DNA of 64,000 nucleotides from Naganishia liquefaciens (Eukaryota; Basidiomycota; Tremellomycetes; Filobasidiales; Filobasidiaceae). Every line of letters begins with the position of its first letter. Positions within the stretch are counted from its first letter, which is position 1. Shown here in pieces: positions 1 through 11,645 of this stretch. The stretch spans positions 806,001-870,000 of the forward strand of contig BLZA01000019.1 of the NCBI GenBank assembly GCA_013423385.1. Direction: 5' to 3'. The position numbers and the translations under genes are program-made. The notes under the pieces were generated by a model. That model did not search any database. It had not been told where the DNA came from and saw only the letters and a program-made list of their open reading frames with translations.

Positions 1-394
1 ACAGTCGACCTCTGAGAAGCGTCAGATCGGGACAAAAGAGCTGGGAGAAAATAATCAACCCCAGAACGCTGGGCCGTGAACGCCGGTCAGAAGCTCGAGA
101 GAACGATCGTAATCTCGCAAGGCTGCATCGCCAGCTACATCGACCCATGCAATCAGCTAACTGTCCAGCCTCCGAAGCATCGCCCTGCGTCTTAGCTTTC
201 ACGTGTTTTTGAATGACGCATGCTTTCAACAGCGATTGCAACGTACCGGTTATATAGAATGCTGATCAAGGTCGAATGACAGCTGCCCGCTACCAGGTCT
301 CCTCTCAGCACCTTCCTGCTTGCACTGGCATCACTCAGCCCAGACTATCTCGGTATCCCGTTCATCGACGGCCGCACGAATCTCACCTTAGAAA
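1..394. other. Intergenic / 5' flank of ARMT1 homolog
   Basis: I see no gene in this left edge. It should hold the promoter and leader of the DUF89 gene that begins at 395. It may also hold the end of a neighbour outside the window. Confidence 0.4.
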
Positions 395-2417
395 ATGCCT
401 GCAGCAAAGGTCATGTTGAATCTTGGCGCGCTTCCCCCCAAGCAGAACGCAACGGACATGAAGAAAGACGGACAGAACGTAAGTCTCGATGTCTTGACGG
501 AGAATGTTGGGCAGAAGTCTGATTTCATTTCAAAACAGTACCCAAGGACGCCCTCCGTAAGTGGTGGAGAAGCAGTGGACCACAAGGCTCGACGGGAAGA
601 CTAACGCGAAACACCACAGCGAACCAATCCCAATGCCCCTCCTTGGCCCGCTTACCGTGGCTATCACGAGTACTCTTTCGCCCACGTAAGCTATATAGCA
701 AGTCTTTGACGATGTAGCGCTCTGACACACTCCCTCCGCCCAGGCGACCATGTCTGTCCGTCTCCCAACCATTCTCGGAAAGGGTATCGCCGACGTACAC
801 CAGACGCTGAACCAAGAGGTTTGTGAGAAATCGAATGTAGCTGGATGTCTGTATCTGACGTCTCGCTTTCCCCCTTGCCAGTCTGACGAAGAACGCATCA
901 CCGACCTTGTCGCCTGCATTCACCGAATGGAAGACCTCATGGACGATTTGACCGAAAACTCAAAGTTGCGACCCATCATCGACGATGGCGCCGGAGATAT
1001 CCCTCTGTGGAACAAGGAGATCGCGAAGTATTTCCAGGGAAAGGACTTCATGAACGCACCCTGGTTGTTCGCTGAAGCCTACAAGTACCGACGACTGAGA
1101 GAATGCTTCTCGTTGAGCAAGCACTGGGTCGAGTACGATGTCTTCTTCAGGCAAAAGTGTGACACATTCTCTCGTTCGGCTACTGCAGTCTTCGAATTGG
1201 CCTCGCGTTTCGCCCAGCCATTCAAGCATGCCGATGGATTGAATGACGACGAGAAGCTTGCGGCAAACAAGCTTATCTTCAGGGAATTGACGCAAGGTGA
1301 GTCCCTCAAAGACAACGCTTCGCAAAGTGGCTGACACAGCTCTATTCGCCCTTTAGTCTGCCTTTGGGGAAACTCCACCGACTTGTCTCTCTTGATTGAC
1401 ATGAGCGAGGAGGACATCAAGAAGCTGCAGAGCACTGGTGGTGAACATTTGGCAGCTACGGAGAAGAATATCTTGGGTAACCAGTAAGTTTATCGCAAGG
1501 TCGCCGCATCTTCGAGAATTACCTGACGCTTTGTCGGCACAGCCTCGAGAACCTGACAAACTATGTCACTAGCATGAAGGGCGGTCGAATTGACTTTGTT
1601 CTCGGTAAGCTTTTATTTTTCTGGAATGCAGATGTTCATTTCTGACATTCTTCGTTCAATTCTCAGACAACGCTGGTTTCGAACTCTACTGTGATTTCGT
1701 CTACGCCGATTGGTTGATCCAGAGTGGTATCTGCGACCAGATCGTGTTCCACGGCAAGCGTTTGCCTTGGTTCGTGTCCGATGTTACACGAAAGGATTGG
1801 GACTGGTATGTTGTCATATTTAAGTTTTAGTGGAGGGCTCACACTTACGTATCACCTAACAGGCTCTTGAACTCTTGCGTTTACGGCTACTTGTTCAGCG
1901 AGGCTTCCGAAGCCGACATGGACCAGCTTCGTCTGATGGGACGAAGGTGGAAGCAATATGAGAAGGAGGGCAAGTGGCGGTACGAGCAGCATCCCTTCTG
2001 GTGCACCGGTTACACCTTCTGGGATCTGCACTCGGAGGCTCCTGACGTGTTCCTCGACCTCCACAAATCGGACCTCGTCATCTTCAAGGGAGATCTGAAC
2101 CACCGAAAGTTGACTTATGATTGTCACGTTCCGTACGCAACCTCGTTCGCTGAGGCTATCGGTCCCATGGCTAGCCAGCCCGGTGCGCCTCGAGTCTGCA
2201 GTCTTCGAACCATCAAGTCGGATGTCGTTTGCGGTCTGCCGAAGGATGTTGGAGAGAAGTTGGATGAGGAGGAGGCTGGATGGAAGATTTCGGGCAAATA
2301 CGTAAGTCATGACCTGTCGCAGTACGCATTAGACCGATACTGATGGCAAACCCCGTTCATCAGGCTGTTATCCTTCTGTCAGAAGGTCGACCCGACGAGA
2401 AGGTTGTCTTCCAGTGA
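395..2417 (+). CDS. Damage-control phosphatase, ARMT1/DUF89 family
   Basis: Ten exons: 395-478, 539-556, 620-685, 744-818, 882-1296, 1357-1483, 1543-1604, 1667-1805, 1863-2301 and 2364-2417. They give a 492-residue protein with all joints in frame. The family (DUF89, human ARMT1 / yeast YMR027W) comprises metal-dependent phosphatases acting on phosphometabolites such as fructose-1-phosphate; the methyltransferase name is historical. Seen here: an N-terminal Ser-Phe-Ala/Arg-x-Pro-x-Ile-Leu helical entry, then FVLDNAGFELYCD, the core metal-site motif (D-N-A-G/E), and later FKGDLNHRKL, the second conserved DUF89 block. Length matches fungal homologs. The 18-nt second exon (YPRTPS) rests only on splice sites and frame. 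The start is the first ATG, just ahead of an Ala-rich N-terminus. It is probably cytosolic, as no signal peptide is seen. Confidence 0.93.
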
Positions 2418-3055
2418 AATTCATCATCAGTTGAGACAACTAGCTGCCATGTGCCAGTTGATGATGACGCAAAATTGCACATTGTCCCTTAAAGGACATC
2501 CCCATGTACTAGAGCTGCGAGCCTTGCGCAATTGAACTTTGTATGACTGGCTTATGGAGTATACTAGAGTAATGGCGTTGATGAATGGTCTTCTTACCAG
2601 ACCCTGGCAGTCTTGAATAATTGCAACCTTGCTAGACCTGCAGCTGGTCCTGAGAAACCATCAGGCTGGACCTATTATCGAACATGAAGCGCTCGATCTG
2701 TACCGCTCTTTGTAAAGCGTAACAATCCCGCCGCGGAACGTCTGATGACTTGTCAAGACGATTCTTGCCTCTAACCGGCTGCAATGGACAATCTCAAGTG
2801 CTGCTGATACGGCTGCTAGGGACAAATCGATGAGGGGGCGAGGTAGGGGATACCTGGAAATGCCTGTGGCAAGTACCGGCTCTGCCAATGTCAGACCGCG
2901 ACTGACCTCCACTCTTTCGCGTGCACGTGACCTGCAATGATTTCCGTAGATCCTGCACAATCTTGACTTTGGTGCGCGTGATTTCATTCACATCTGACGC
3001 CTTGCACGCATCCTCACCCTCCAACCTCCTCTGAGAGGTCTCTCAGCGACGAAAA
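2418..3055. other. Intergenic between ARMT1 homolog and MAK21
   Basis: No gene seen. It contains the 3' UTR of the upstream gene and the promoter of MAK21, both on the same strand. Confidence 0.5.
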
Positions 3056-6000
3056 ATGGCTCGAAAGTCAAAAGATCCAAGGAAACCATCGCAAGCCTTT
3101 CTTCGCGAAACAGGCCAAGCGACTCTCAACGACAACGGCGCCGCCGCGAAAACTCAAGCGCCAGCCGTTCCTGCCAATTCGGACGAAGGTGATATCCTTA
3201 GACGGGCGATCAGGGAGCTCGGAGGAGATAACTCGGACTATGAGCTCATCAAGGACCTGAGTGATGATGAGGAGGAGGCGACTCAGCCCAAATCTAAGGC
3301 GAAAAAGACACAGGCGGGACCGCTCGACGATGTATGCCATTCTTCTCTCTGCTTTTGTTTCCCAAAGTGGTGTCTCTGATCAGTTCAATCATTGCGTCTT
3401 CAGGCGAAATTGAAGAAAGAGCTCTCCAGCTTCATGAAGGGCCTCGATTTTTCCGTCGCCGCGCCCGAAGCCGAAGAAGACGAGGAAGAGCTGGAGGCGT
3501 CTGAAGATGAGGATGAACAAGAGGAGCGGCAGGAAACGGACGAGGAGGAAGATTTGGATGCGGCAGAAGAGTCCGAAGAGGACGAAGATGTTGACATGAG
3601 CGCAAATGAACCCGTCGACGAAGCCAAAGCGAAACCCGCCCGTTCAGCATCTCCTGAAATCGAGGGTTTCGTCAAGAAGAGCGGACTGTCTGCCGTTCAA
3701 CCCTCAAGTGATGCTTCCATCTTCGTGAGTAACTCAACGGACGCCAAGCGATGTGTGGCCAGCTTACGCCCTCGCTTGACACCAGAACATACCGCAGGAA
3801 CCGCTGTGGTACAACATTCCGCTTGCAGAACTGCCCGATTACGAACAAACGGAACCACTGCCCCCTTTCCGTCTAGCAGGTCTTCAGTCCCGCGTCAATT
3901 CGCTTCTGTCACAATTCCGGACAGCGGTTACAACGGGAACGTCAGCCGGCAAAGGCAAGGGAGCTTCCAAAAACTCGTCGACATTCGGCAAATCCACCGC
4001 CGACGCTGCCTTCTTGAGGCAGGTTCTACAAGATGGTACACATCAAGACAAGCTGTCAGCCTTGATTTTGCTTGTCCGGGAAAGTCCATTGCACAGGATG
4101 GATGAACTGGAAAGGCTTCGAATTATGGCGGGTGGCAAACAGTACGACACCAGCGATGCGAGTTCGTCCACCTATTCCGGTGTCAAAGGCGGAGGTGGTC
4201 GAGAGGAGCGGATGGCAGTTGTGCGGGCCCTGGCGGATTGGTGGGTGTCTGGCGGTGGCAAGGAGTCCGGTAAACTTCGATACCTGGCGGATCAACCTCA
4301 GCTTGGCAACCCGGCTGTCACGGATCGGCATCTGCTGTTGTGGGGATTCGAGGATTGGCTGAAGAAATGGTTTTTCTCCATCTTGCAAATTCTGGAAGTC
4401 TACTTGGCAGATACGCTGTCATATGTCAAGACTCAGGCTATGGCGGTCACCATGAAGCTTTTGGCCGGAAACGCAGAGCAGGAGCAGAACTTGCTGAGAT
4501 TAGGTGTCAACAAGCTCGTAAGTGCAGAGTCAGATGAACGTTTACCCCAACTTGTCATCTGATACATAAACAGGGCGACACCGACAAATCGATTGCGTCC
4601 AAAGCATCGCACCATCTGCTCGTGCTTTTGCAGGCGCACCCTGCGATGAAAGCCGTAGTGGTCCGCGAGGTCTCAACAATTGTTCTTCGCCCTGTGCCGA
4701 AAGCATCCGTCAATTCCAAGGATGTCAAAGGCAAGGGTAAAGCGGCGGAGGTTCATGATCACGGGCTCGAGCACGGACGGTACTATGGCCTAATTACGCT
4801 CAATCAAATCACGTTGACAAGTCGTGACCGAGATCTTGCTGGCCAGCTCGTACACGTCTACTTTGAACTGTTCCGCGAGATTCTCAATTCGGGCAACAAC
4901 AAGGCGCCGCATGATCTTGAAGCCGAAGAACAAGCGAAGATGGAAAAGGTGACAGGAAAAGTGGACAAGTGGCAAGGCCGCAGAAAGGGAACCAAGCAAT
5001 CCAGGAAGAAGAATGCTCCCACCGAGGACGAGGTTGAACAAGGGGATTCGAAGCTCATTGCCGCAGTGCTGACCGGAGTCAGTCGTGCTCTCCCCTTTGC
5101 TCGATTGGACGATGACAAGTAAGCTGCTTAGAATGCGTTATAGGAATCGGCACTGACGAGACATATTCTCAACTGTTGCAGCTTTCAGCAACACGTCGAC
5201 ACTTTGTTCAAAATCACTCACACCGGCACATTCAACATCTCGATCCGTGCTCTCATGCTTATCCATCAGGTCTCTTCCGCGAAGCAGGTACGTATCCTTC
5301 AGCCCTGACATCAGCTCTAAGAATTGATTCTATTGCTATACAACAGGAAACATCGGACAGGTTCTACCGGACACTTTACGAATCTCTGCTGGACCCGCGA
5401 CTTTTGACTTCCTCAAAGCAAGCGATGTACTTGAACCTGCTCTTCAAGGCTGTCAAGGCCGATACCAATTTGAATCGAGTCATGGCTTTCGTGAAACGTC
5501 TGGTTCAGGTCATGATGGGTCACCAGCCGCCTTTCATTTGCGGCGCGCTTTATCTGCTTGGCGAGCTTTTCAGTACGACGACCGGGCTGTCTACGCTCGT
5601 CACCGAGCCCGAGGATAGCGGAATCGAGCATTTCGTCGATGTTCCGGAAGGACAGAACAAGGCAAAGCCAGCAGACTTGCCGACAGGCATCGATCGCAAG
5701 CCTGAACACGAGTACGACGGACGAAAGCGTGACCCTCAGCATTCGAATGCTAAAGGCAGTTGTCTCTGGGAATTGGTAAGTAATACACGTTCCTCATTTT
5801 TGATTGTCGAGTTTTCGAAGGGGTACTGATCGTTACTGCGTATGTAGATTCCGCTGACACACCACTATCATCCTTCTGTTGCGGTCCAAGCCACTGAGCT
5901 GCTTGCCTTGCGCCTTCCGCTGTCAGGTTCTTCAGATATCTCGCAAAACACCCTCGTCTCATTTTTGGACCGATTCGTCTACCGTAATCCGAAAAAAAAC

Positions 6001-7054
6001 GCAACGGCCAAGGGCGCCAGTATCATGCAGCCTGCGGCTGCGGCTTTGAATGGCCGAGCCGGCGCTGCCGTCGTCGTTCGTAGCAAGGGAGCAAGGATAG
6101 CGGGTGACGCAGCAGGCTACGTCAATGACGAGAAGTTCTGGAATAAGAAGATAGAGGATGTCCCCGCAGACCAGGTCAGTCGGAGCGAATAAGAGTTCAA
6201 TAAGAGGCCTGACCGGTTCCTCTGTCTTGTAGCTCTTCTTCCATAAATACTTTTCCAAAAAGCTGGCTCGTGAGGATCAGATCAAGGCTGCCTCGGCCAA
6301 ACGCAAGAAGAAGAGTCTGGAAGGCAGTGACGTAGAGGAGGAGGATGATGTTACGATGGACGATGTTGCCGATGACGAGGAAGAGGAGAGCGCTCCCGAA
6401 CCGAGATCCAGGGCAGCCGCTGACAAGGATGAGGAGAGCGATGCTGAAGAGGACGAAATTTGGAAGGTGAGTCTCGCCTTCCAAGGCACAACACCGGCGC
6501 TCTGACCCATATTGTTTCTGCAGGCAATGCAAGCCTCGATGCCACAGGCAGGCTATGACGACGATGATCTGCTCGAAGATTCGGACGAGGATGAGGATCT
6601 CGATATCAGTGACGAGGAAGATTCCGCTGGACAGGATGTGGACGTGTCGGATGACGAAGACGAAGATGACGAAGAGGACGGCCGAATCGATGATGCAGGT
6701 GAGAGGGATCCGGTGGCAAGCCGAGTTACCGCTACAGGTGTTGACGGCCGGTCTGCTCTAGAATTCCAAGATGAGGATGAGGATGAGCTACCAGTCGACG
6801 AGGACGAGGACGATCTCGTCGATCTCGACGATCTACCCAATATTCCTCTCGGATCTGGCGACTTTGGAACGTACGACTCTGACGATGAAGAAGAGATCTT
6901 CACCGGCGTTGGCAAGAATGCTTCCAAGAAGCGCAAGCGAGACTCCAAATCTACCGATGGCAAGAAGAAGGAAAAGCGAAAGAAGCTTCCTCTGTTGGCG
7001 AGCGCGGAAGACTATGCGGCGCTCATCAACGATGCCGAGGAAGAGAATATCTAG
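3056..7054 (+). CDS. MAK21: Ribosome biogenesis factor MAK21/NOC1 (CBF domain)
   Basis: Nine exons: 3056-3331, 3404-3724, 3798-4517, 4574-5118, 5182-5287, 5347-5775, 5848-6174, 6233-6466 and 6524-7054. The protein is 1162 residues. NOC1/MAK21 (CEBPZ in animals) works with NOC2 in the nucleolus on early 60S precursors. Seen here: a basic N-terminus; an acidic stretch in exon 2; the family block starting Glu-Pro-Leu-Trp-Tyr in exon 3; then the HEAT-like CBF core, including YYGLITLNQITLTSRDRDLA in exon 4 and the cysteine-free LYLLGELF block in exon 6. The C-terminal tail (exons 8-9) is very acidic (Asp/Glu runs) followed by Lys-rich nuclear-localisation-like clusters, as in the family. The size fits yeast Mak21 (about 1025 residues). 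Confidence 0.95.
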
Positions 7055-7530
7055 AATCTTTGATGACTGGGATGTTTTGCAGAGTTGGTGTCGATCTTGT
7101 AAAATCAAGTCATTGGGTCGCGTGTCTATTTCCCATTACTGCTTCATCCATTCCAATAGTCGTGGCGCACATCGTCTATTTCTTTCTTATACTATGATTT
7201 CTTGCCGACTGTCAGACTCGGCGAGTCATCCTGCCAGTCCTGGGAGGCAATTCCATGAAGATTGACGCATGAGAATCGTGAAGTCGCTGCTCGAAAATAA
7301 TGACGCGTCACGCGCGGATAGGTGATCGCTCAGGGCCAGCTTGGGAGCTCCTTCCGCGACGTGATTGCAATGGATGGTGCATGTAGTTGCATTGTGATTT
7401 GGAACGACCGCTTCTGGCTGGATTTTGCACATCGTCACGTTGACGAGCTCATAATATTACGCAGCTGGCTGACGGCTGGCTTCGCCTTGTGAAATTCCGG
7501 AAACATTTCAAGCAAAGCAGGTGGCACAGC
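7055..7530. other. Intergenic between MAK21 and p24 gene
   Basis: No gene seen. One palindromic TGACGCGTCA lies at 7301-7310 and contains an ACGCGT core. It is a single copy, so I do not call it a functional site. Confidence 0.4.
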
Positions 7531-8528
7531 ATGCGTCTTCAGCTCCCATCCAGTCTACCGTCAACAATCTTCTCGGTTCTCTTCGCAAACTTTCTGGCGC
7601 AATCGATACCTCAGGTGGATGCCACGGCTCTTACGACATACCTGAGTGCAAACGAGAGGAGTTGCTTCTACGCGGATGTCGATAGTGAGTGTATCTCGGG
7701 ACCGTAAGCTTCCCCAAGTCTGGGACGCTTTTGGCTCATCCGTCTTGCGCTCGTACAGGCATCGGGGAGAAAGTGGGCTTCTACTTCTCAGTGCAGTCAG
7801 GAGGCTCTTTCGATATCGACTATGCCGTACAGGATCCCAATGAGAGGGTCATCCTAGAAGGCCAAGCGGAGCGACAGGGAGATTACATTTTCACGGCGAA
7901 TACTGTGCGTAGCTCTATCTATAAATCAAGGTCGCATCTGACGCTGGAACCTCTGCGGACCGCTTTCCCCAGATCGGCGAATACTCCTTCTGCTTTGAGA
8001 ATGAAGCGTCACTGACCTCAAAGCTGATCGATTTCGAGTAGGTTTCGGCTCTGCACTTGTAGCGTCACCCCAGCCTGCTGATCGGGATTACGTCGCAGTA
8101 TTATGGTCGAATCAGAACCGAGACGAATGCTCTCAGGTCAAACGCAGCCAATAACAGAGCACACTTCGGCACTGGAAGAGAGCATGTACAAGCTGCAAGG
8201 AATGCTTGCGAACATTGGCAGGACTCAGAAATAGTGAGCCGCGGCAGATACTCGATCATACAGGATCTCGTTCTGATCTCCCTGTCGCTCACAGTTTCCA
8301 CACACGGCATCACAGAAATCACTCCACAGTCCAATCAACCGAAGCGCGGATTTTCTGGTACTCGATTCTCGAGTGTCTCGCCATCCTCGCCTTGACCTTT
8401 TCTCAAGTCTGGATACTGAAGACTTTCTTCTCTCGAACTGGCCGGTACGTCAAATGTCTGAAGCAGGTTGCAGGTAGCTGATCGTGTGCTTTTCCTCCCC
8501 TTGGCTTATTAGGCGAGCCAAAGTGTAG
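7531..8528 (+). CDS. p24/emp24-family ER-Golgi cargo protein
   Basis: Six exons: 7531-7684, 7759-7904, 7973-8037, 8099-8233, 8295-8444 and 8513-8528. The protein is 221 residues. p24 proteins cycle in COPII/COPI vesicles and help load cargo such as GPI-anchored proteins. Seen here: a hydrophobic signal peptide (about residues 1-30); a GOLD domain with the two expected cysteines (Cys in RSCFYADV and in YSFCFENE); a coiled-coil stretch; a C-terminal membrane helix (ILECLAILALTFSQVWILKTFF); and a short basic cytosolic tail beginning Phe-Phe, ending RRAKV. The di-phenylalanine is the usual COPII-binding signal. The tail lacks a classic KKXX. I cannot assign the alpha/beta/gamma/delta subfamily. 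SAR1, which drives COPII assembly, lies about 11 kb downstream. Confidence 0.92.
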
Positions 8529-9238
8529 TTGCAAAGTGCCATACACGGGCCCCTATGTTGTACACTAGAGTGCTGGACATATGGAAACTAGTGTGCTGGA
8601 CATATGGAAATCTTTCGGCTTTCGTCGTAATCATTCCAATGAAGCGTTTGAAGCCGCAAAACTTCTTGCGGCTATCTCGACCCGGCAACCTGTCCCAGCA
8701 TATCCCTCGCGCCGTTTACGATTCCTATTTCTGTGGACGACTCCAAGTTCGGACAGCCTGCTTCCTTGAAACCGTCCCAAGTACATGGTACCTGTCGGAC
8801 ATCATCACTATCATATCTGCAGAGGCATAGAGAAAAACGTCCGTCCGAGAAAAGGACCCCGGATAGGCGGGAAGTCTCCTCTTTCATATACGTATATGAG
8901 GCCTTTTTGAGATATATGCAAAGCGACACGCAAGCAAGAGAGCAAGTAGATGAAAGCAGTAGTTATCAGCAGCTACAAGAGTACGTAAATCCCTGACTAA
9001 TGACCATATGTGCACCTCCCTTTACCTGTCACATTGTAAACATCCGTGATCAATTCCGTGATCGAGGGTTTCAGACAGACGCCCAGCTTGCTTCAACTTC
9101 TTGTACAAGGGTCAAAAGCACCTGATCTGACAGCAGTGTCGTCGTCCTCGCAAGAGACTACGAACGGTTCTCCTTCATCGCCATCGACCCCCTCCAAAGC
9201 ATAGAGACGACATTACCCTATAGCCCCATAGCGCATGA
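8529..9238. other. Intergenic between p24 and ERI1-like genes
   Basis: No gene recognised. It holds a short tandem duplication (8564-8609, listed separately) and the leader of the ERI1-like gene, including a four-codon upstream ORF at 9235-9249. Confidence 0.4.
8564..8609. repeat. Two-copy 23-bp tandem repeat
   Basis: Two adjacent 23-bp units (8564-8586 and 8587-8609) differ at one base (ACTAG A/T GTGCTGG...). It sits 36 bp past the p24 stop codon, so probably in its 3' UTR. Function unknown. Confidence 0.85.
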
Positions 9239-9249
9239 ATGCCAAATAG
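9235..9249 (+). promoter_or_regulatory. Minimal upstream ORF overlapping the ERI1-like start
   Basis: ATG AAT GCC AAA TAG begins four bases before the main ATG and ends inside the coding region. If included in the mRNA, scanning ribosomes meet it first, so it could dampen translation of the exonuclease. The transcription start is unknown. Confidence 0.5.
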
Positions 9250-11219
9250 ATTCACGAACAGAGCTACCGTCGCTCAATTGCGAGAGGCCTTGGAGGGGCT
9301 TGAGTTGGACTCTCGCGGCAAGAAGGATACCTTGCTCAGGTGAATAAGGGATTTGGCAATCGAGTTTGATCTGATCTGACCTTTGCGCGGTCGAAGGCGT
9401 CTGAACGGAGCATTGAGGAGGTCTGAAGGACCCAGTATGCGAGAAACTGAAGCGGAGTCTCGCTCTGAGGATCAAGGTGTGTCAAATTCTCTGATGACTG
9501 CCTCAATATGCTGAACCTAGGTTTGGATAGCTACTCCCAAGCAACATAGTCAGCCGCTGGATGCTTTCCTGTGTTTTGATGTGAGAGCTCTTCTGATACT
9601 CCTGCGCCATTCTTCTTATACCATTGAGTAGGTCGAAGCGACTTGCGTTGCAGACAAGCAGATAGATTGGCCGAATGAGATCATCGTAAGTCGCCTGGTC
9701 TGAGTTGTCGCATTGAAGCTCTGTAAAGATGAACGGTCGATTCCTACAGGAATTCCCTGTCGTCTTGTTGTACTGGGTTCCGGACGACGGCTTGACGGAC
9801 GAAACTGAGAACTCAAAGCTGGATCCTTCGAATACCGTCATTGAAGCCGGTCCCGCATCCACGACACCAGTTGCGGTACCATCCATCGTGCTTGGACGAA
9901 CTGCGCATACCGCTTCTGGTGAAAGCTCTGCATCGCGTGCGGCCACAGACAGCGGGAAGCACACTGTTTTAGGGGAGGGTTGTGCACAAAACACCTGTCT
10001 CCAGAGGCGCGAGCCGACAACGAAAACGAATGGCACAGACGAAAAGGACCAAGATGAGTCCGATCATGACGAGACAGACTCCGAGGTGGAAGTCGAGGCC
10101 CTCATGTTTGAAGATGTAGAGGCAGAAGAACCCGTATATCAAGGAAAGAAGAAGCTAGTAATCAAGGACCAGTTCCACAGCTACGTGAGACCGGTCTGGC
10201 AACCAAAGCTCAGCACGTTCTGCAGCGGCCTGACTGGTATATCTCAGGTATCTACGAAGAATACAGAGTCCTTCACAACATGCTCACGACTCCTCATTCT
10301 CACTATTACAGGAAACCATCAACTCCGCTCCGATCTTCCCCGAGATGGTCAAGCAGTTCGAAGCCTGGCTGAATGAACACGGATTGTTGAAAGATGGGAA
10401 GCTACGAGAAGGTGCATGCTGGTGTACCGACGGGGTAAGTGGATCTTAGCTCGTGTCTCGGTATGAATCTGACTTGGCGCTTAGCCGTGGGACTTGAGAG
10501 ATTTTGTGAGTGGCTAATCAAGTCGCTACAGTCGATGTGCGACTGATCACCCTCAATCGCGCCGGGTAGTTGCCAAAACAGCTGCACATCACGCCCTTGA
10601 AGCCGGAGCCCTATCCAGCATACTTCCAAGGACCAGTCTTGAACGTGAAGTCGTGCACAAATTACGTACTAAGCGATCTCTGGTACATCGGAGAACTCGA
10701 AAAATCGGCGGCAATGGAGGCCAAGTACAGGGCTACTCTGGAAGCGACTCGACGGAAAACAGAAGAAACCCACCGTCAAGCTGATGATGCCTTAGCGCAG
10801 AATCAAGAATCAGCCATGGTACGCCCACCGCCACCAGAAAGTCCTGTCCAAAAGCGATTGCGAAATCTGCCTCGACTGTCTTCAACCGGATCGTGGGCTC
10901 TGTCGATGAAAGGCGTAAAAATGCCCAAATTCTTCTTGACCATTACGGGGCAGTTGAAAGCACTTGGCCTTGGTGAATTTCAAGGCCAACAGCATTCGGG
11001 CATAGACGTACGTCGACTACGCGAATACTTGGTCTTGAAGAGCGACTGATCAAGCTTGCGCGCTGATAGGACACCCTCAATATCGCCAGAGTGGTAATGG
11101 AACTGGCTAGGCGTGATGTGCTGCTGGACATCAATGAGAAACGTTTTCAGCCGCAGAAACTCAACTGGATGGGAAAACCTGGTCAAGTTTTCTGGAATCG
11201 CAAGACTCTGATAGAATGA
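9239..11219 (+). CDS. ERI1-type 3'-5' exoribonuclease with SAP domain
   Basis: Nine exons: 9239-9339, 9397-9476, 9531-9580, 9632-9685, 9750-10247, 10312-10434, 10485-10505 (21 nt), 10570-11007 and 11070-11219. The protein is 504 residues. The ERI1/THEX1 family trims 3' ends of histone mRNA, 5.8S rRNA and small RNAs. Seen here: an N-terminal SAP motif (TVAQLREALEGLELDSRGKK...TLL); ExoI FDVEATC with the catalytic Asp and Glu; ExoII TDGPWDLRDF with its Asp; and ExoIII HSGIDDTLNIARV with the general-base His and last Asp. All DEDDh residues are therefore present. An unusual low-complexity acidic insertion of about 110 residues separates EFPVVLL from the conserved FHSYVRP. Exons 1-4 are short and were found only by manual splicing. 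The in-frame start at 9239 is overlapped by an out-of-frame ATG at 9235. Confidence 0.92.
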
Positions 11220-11645
11220 GGCGAGACGTGAACGCTCAGAGCTTGTGCCAAAGATATTTGCTGGTCAACGATTCCCCTGGCGTGAGAGCAGCACAAGAAG
11301 GACCAGACAGGCTGACTAGAATCCGCACGCTCATCTCGCCAATGTGGGCAGCGCGTTCAGGACGAAGGACCCCGGCTGTCGCAAGACAGACCTACTCGAA
11401 AGCTCTGAGGGGAAGCAACCGGGGTAGCTCAGCCCCCGCGCTAGGTGGCGAGTCGAGCCCGCCCGCCGCGCCTTTTTTGGCATGACGCGCAGGAAAAATG
11501 AGCGATCGAGGGTGTCGCCTTTGGAAGAGTGGATTGCATTGCAAGGTAGACCATGAGTTGTATGCACAAAGGGACTCGACCACACATCTGTAAATAAAAA
11601 GAGCCTTGTCCGCTCCACCCTCCGACCAGCAAACTATCCTCCAAG
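11220..11645. other. Intergenic upstream of eRF1
   Basis: No gene called. A stretch at 11425-11478 resembles Pol III A/B boxes followed by six Ts but does not fold as a tRNA (see rejected items). Confidence 0.4.

Noticed and set aside
6553-6963. Ser-rich open frame opposite the acidic tail of MAK21, and similar frames at 3400-3675
   Set aside because: These are mirror images of GAA/GAC-rich acidic codons. No start context or splice logic.
11425-11478. Pol III-like A box (TAGCTCAG), B-box-like GAGTCGAGCCC and a T6 run upstream of eRF1
   Set aside because: The boxes are too close, and no acceptor or anticodon stem forms. Probably chance in the eRF1 leader region.
11566-11574. Perfect ACAAAGGGA, the Ustilago pheromone response element
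   Set aside because: It lies upstream of eRF1, not a mating gene. A single 9-mer is expected by chance and the factor specificity here is unknown.
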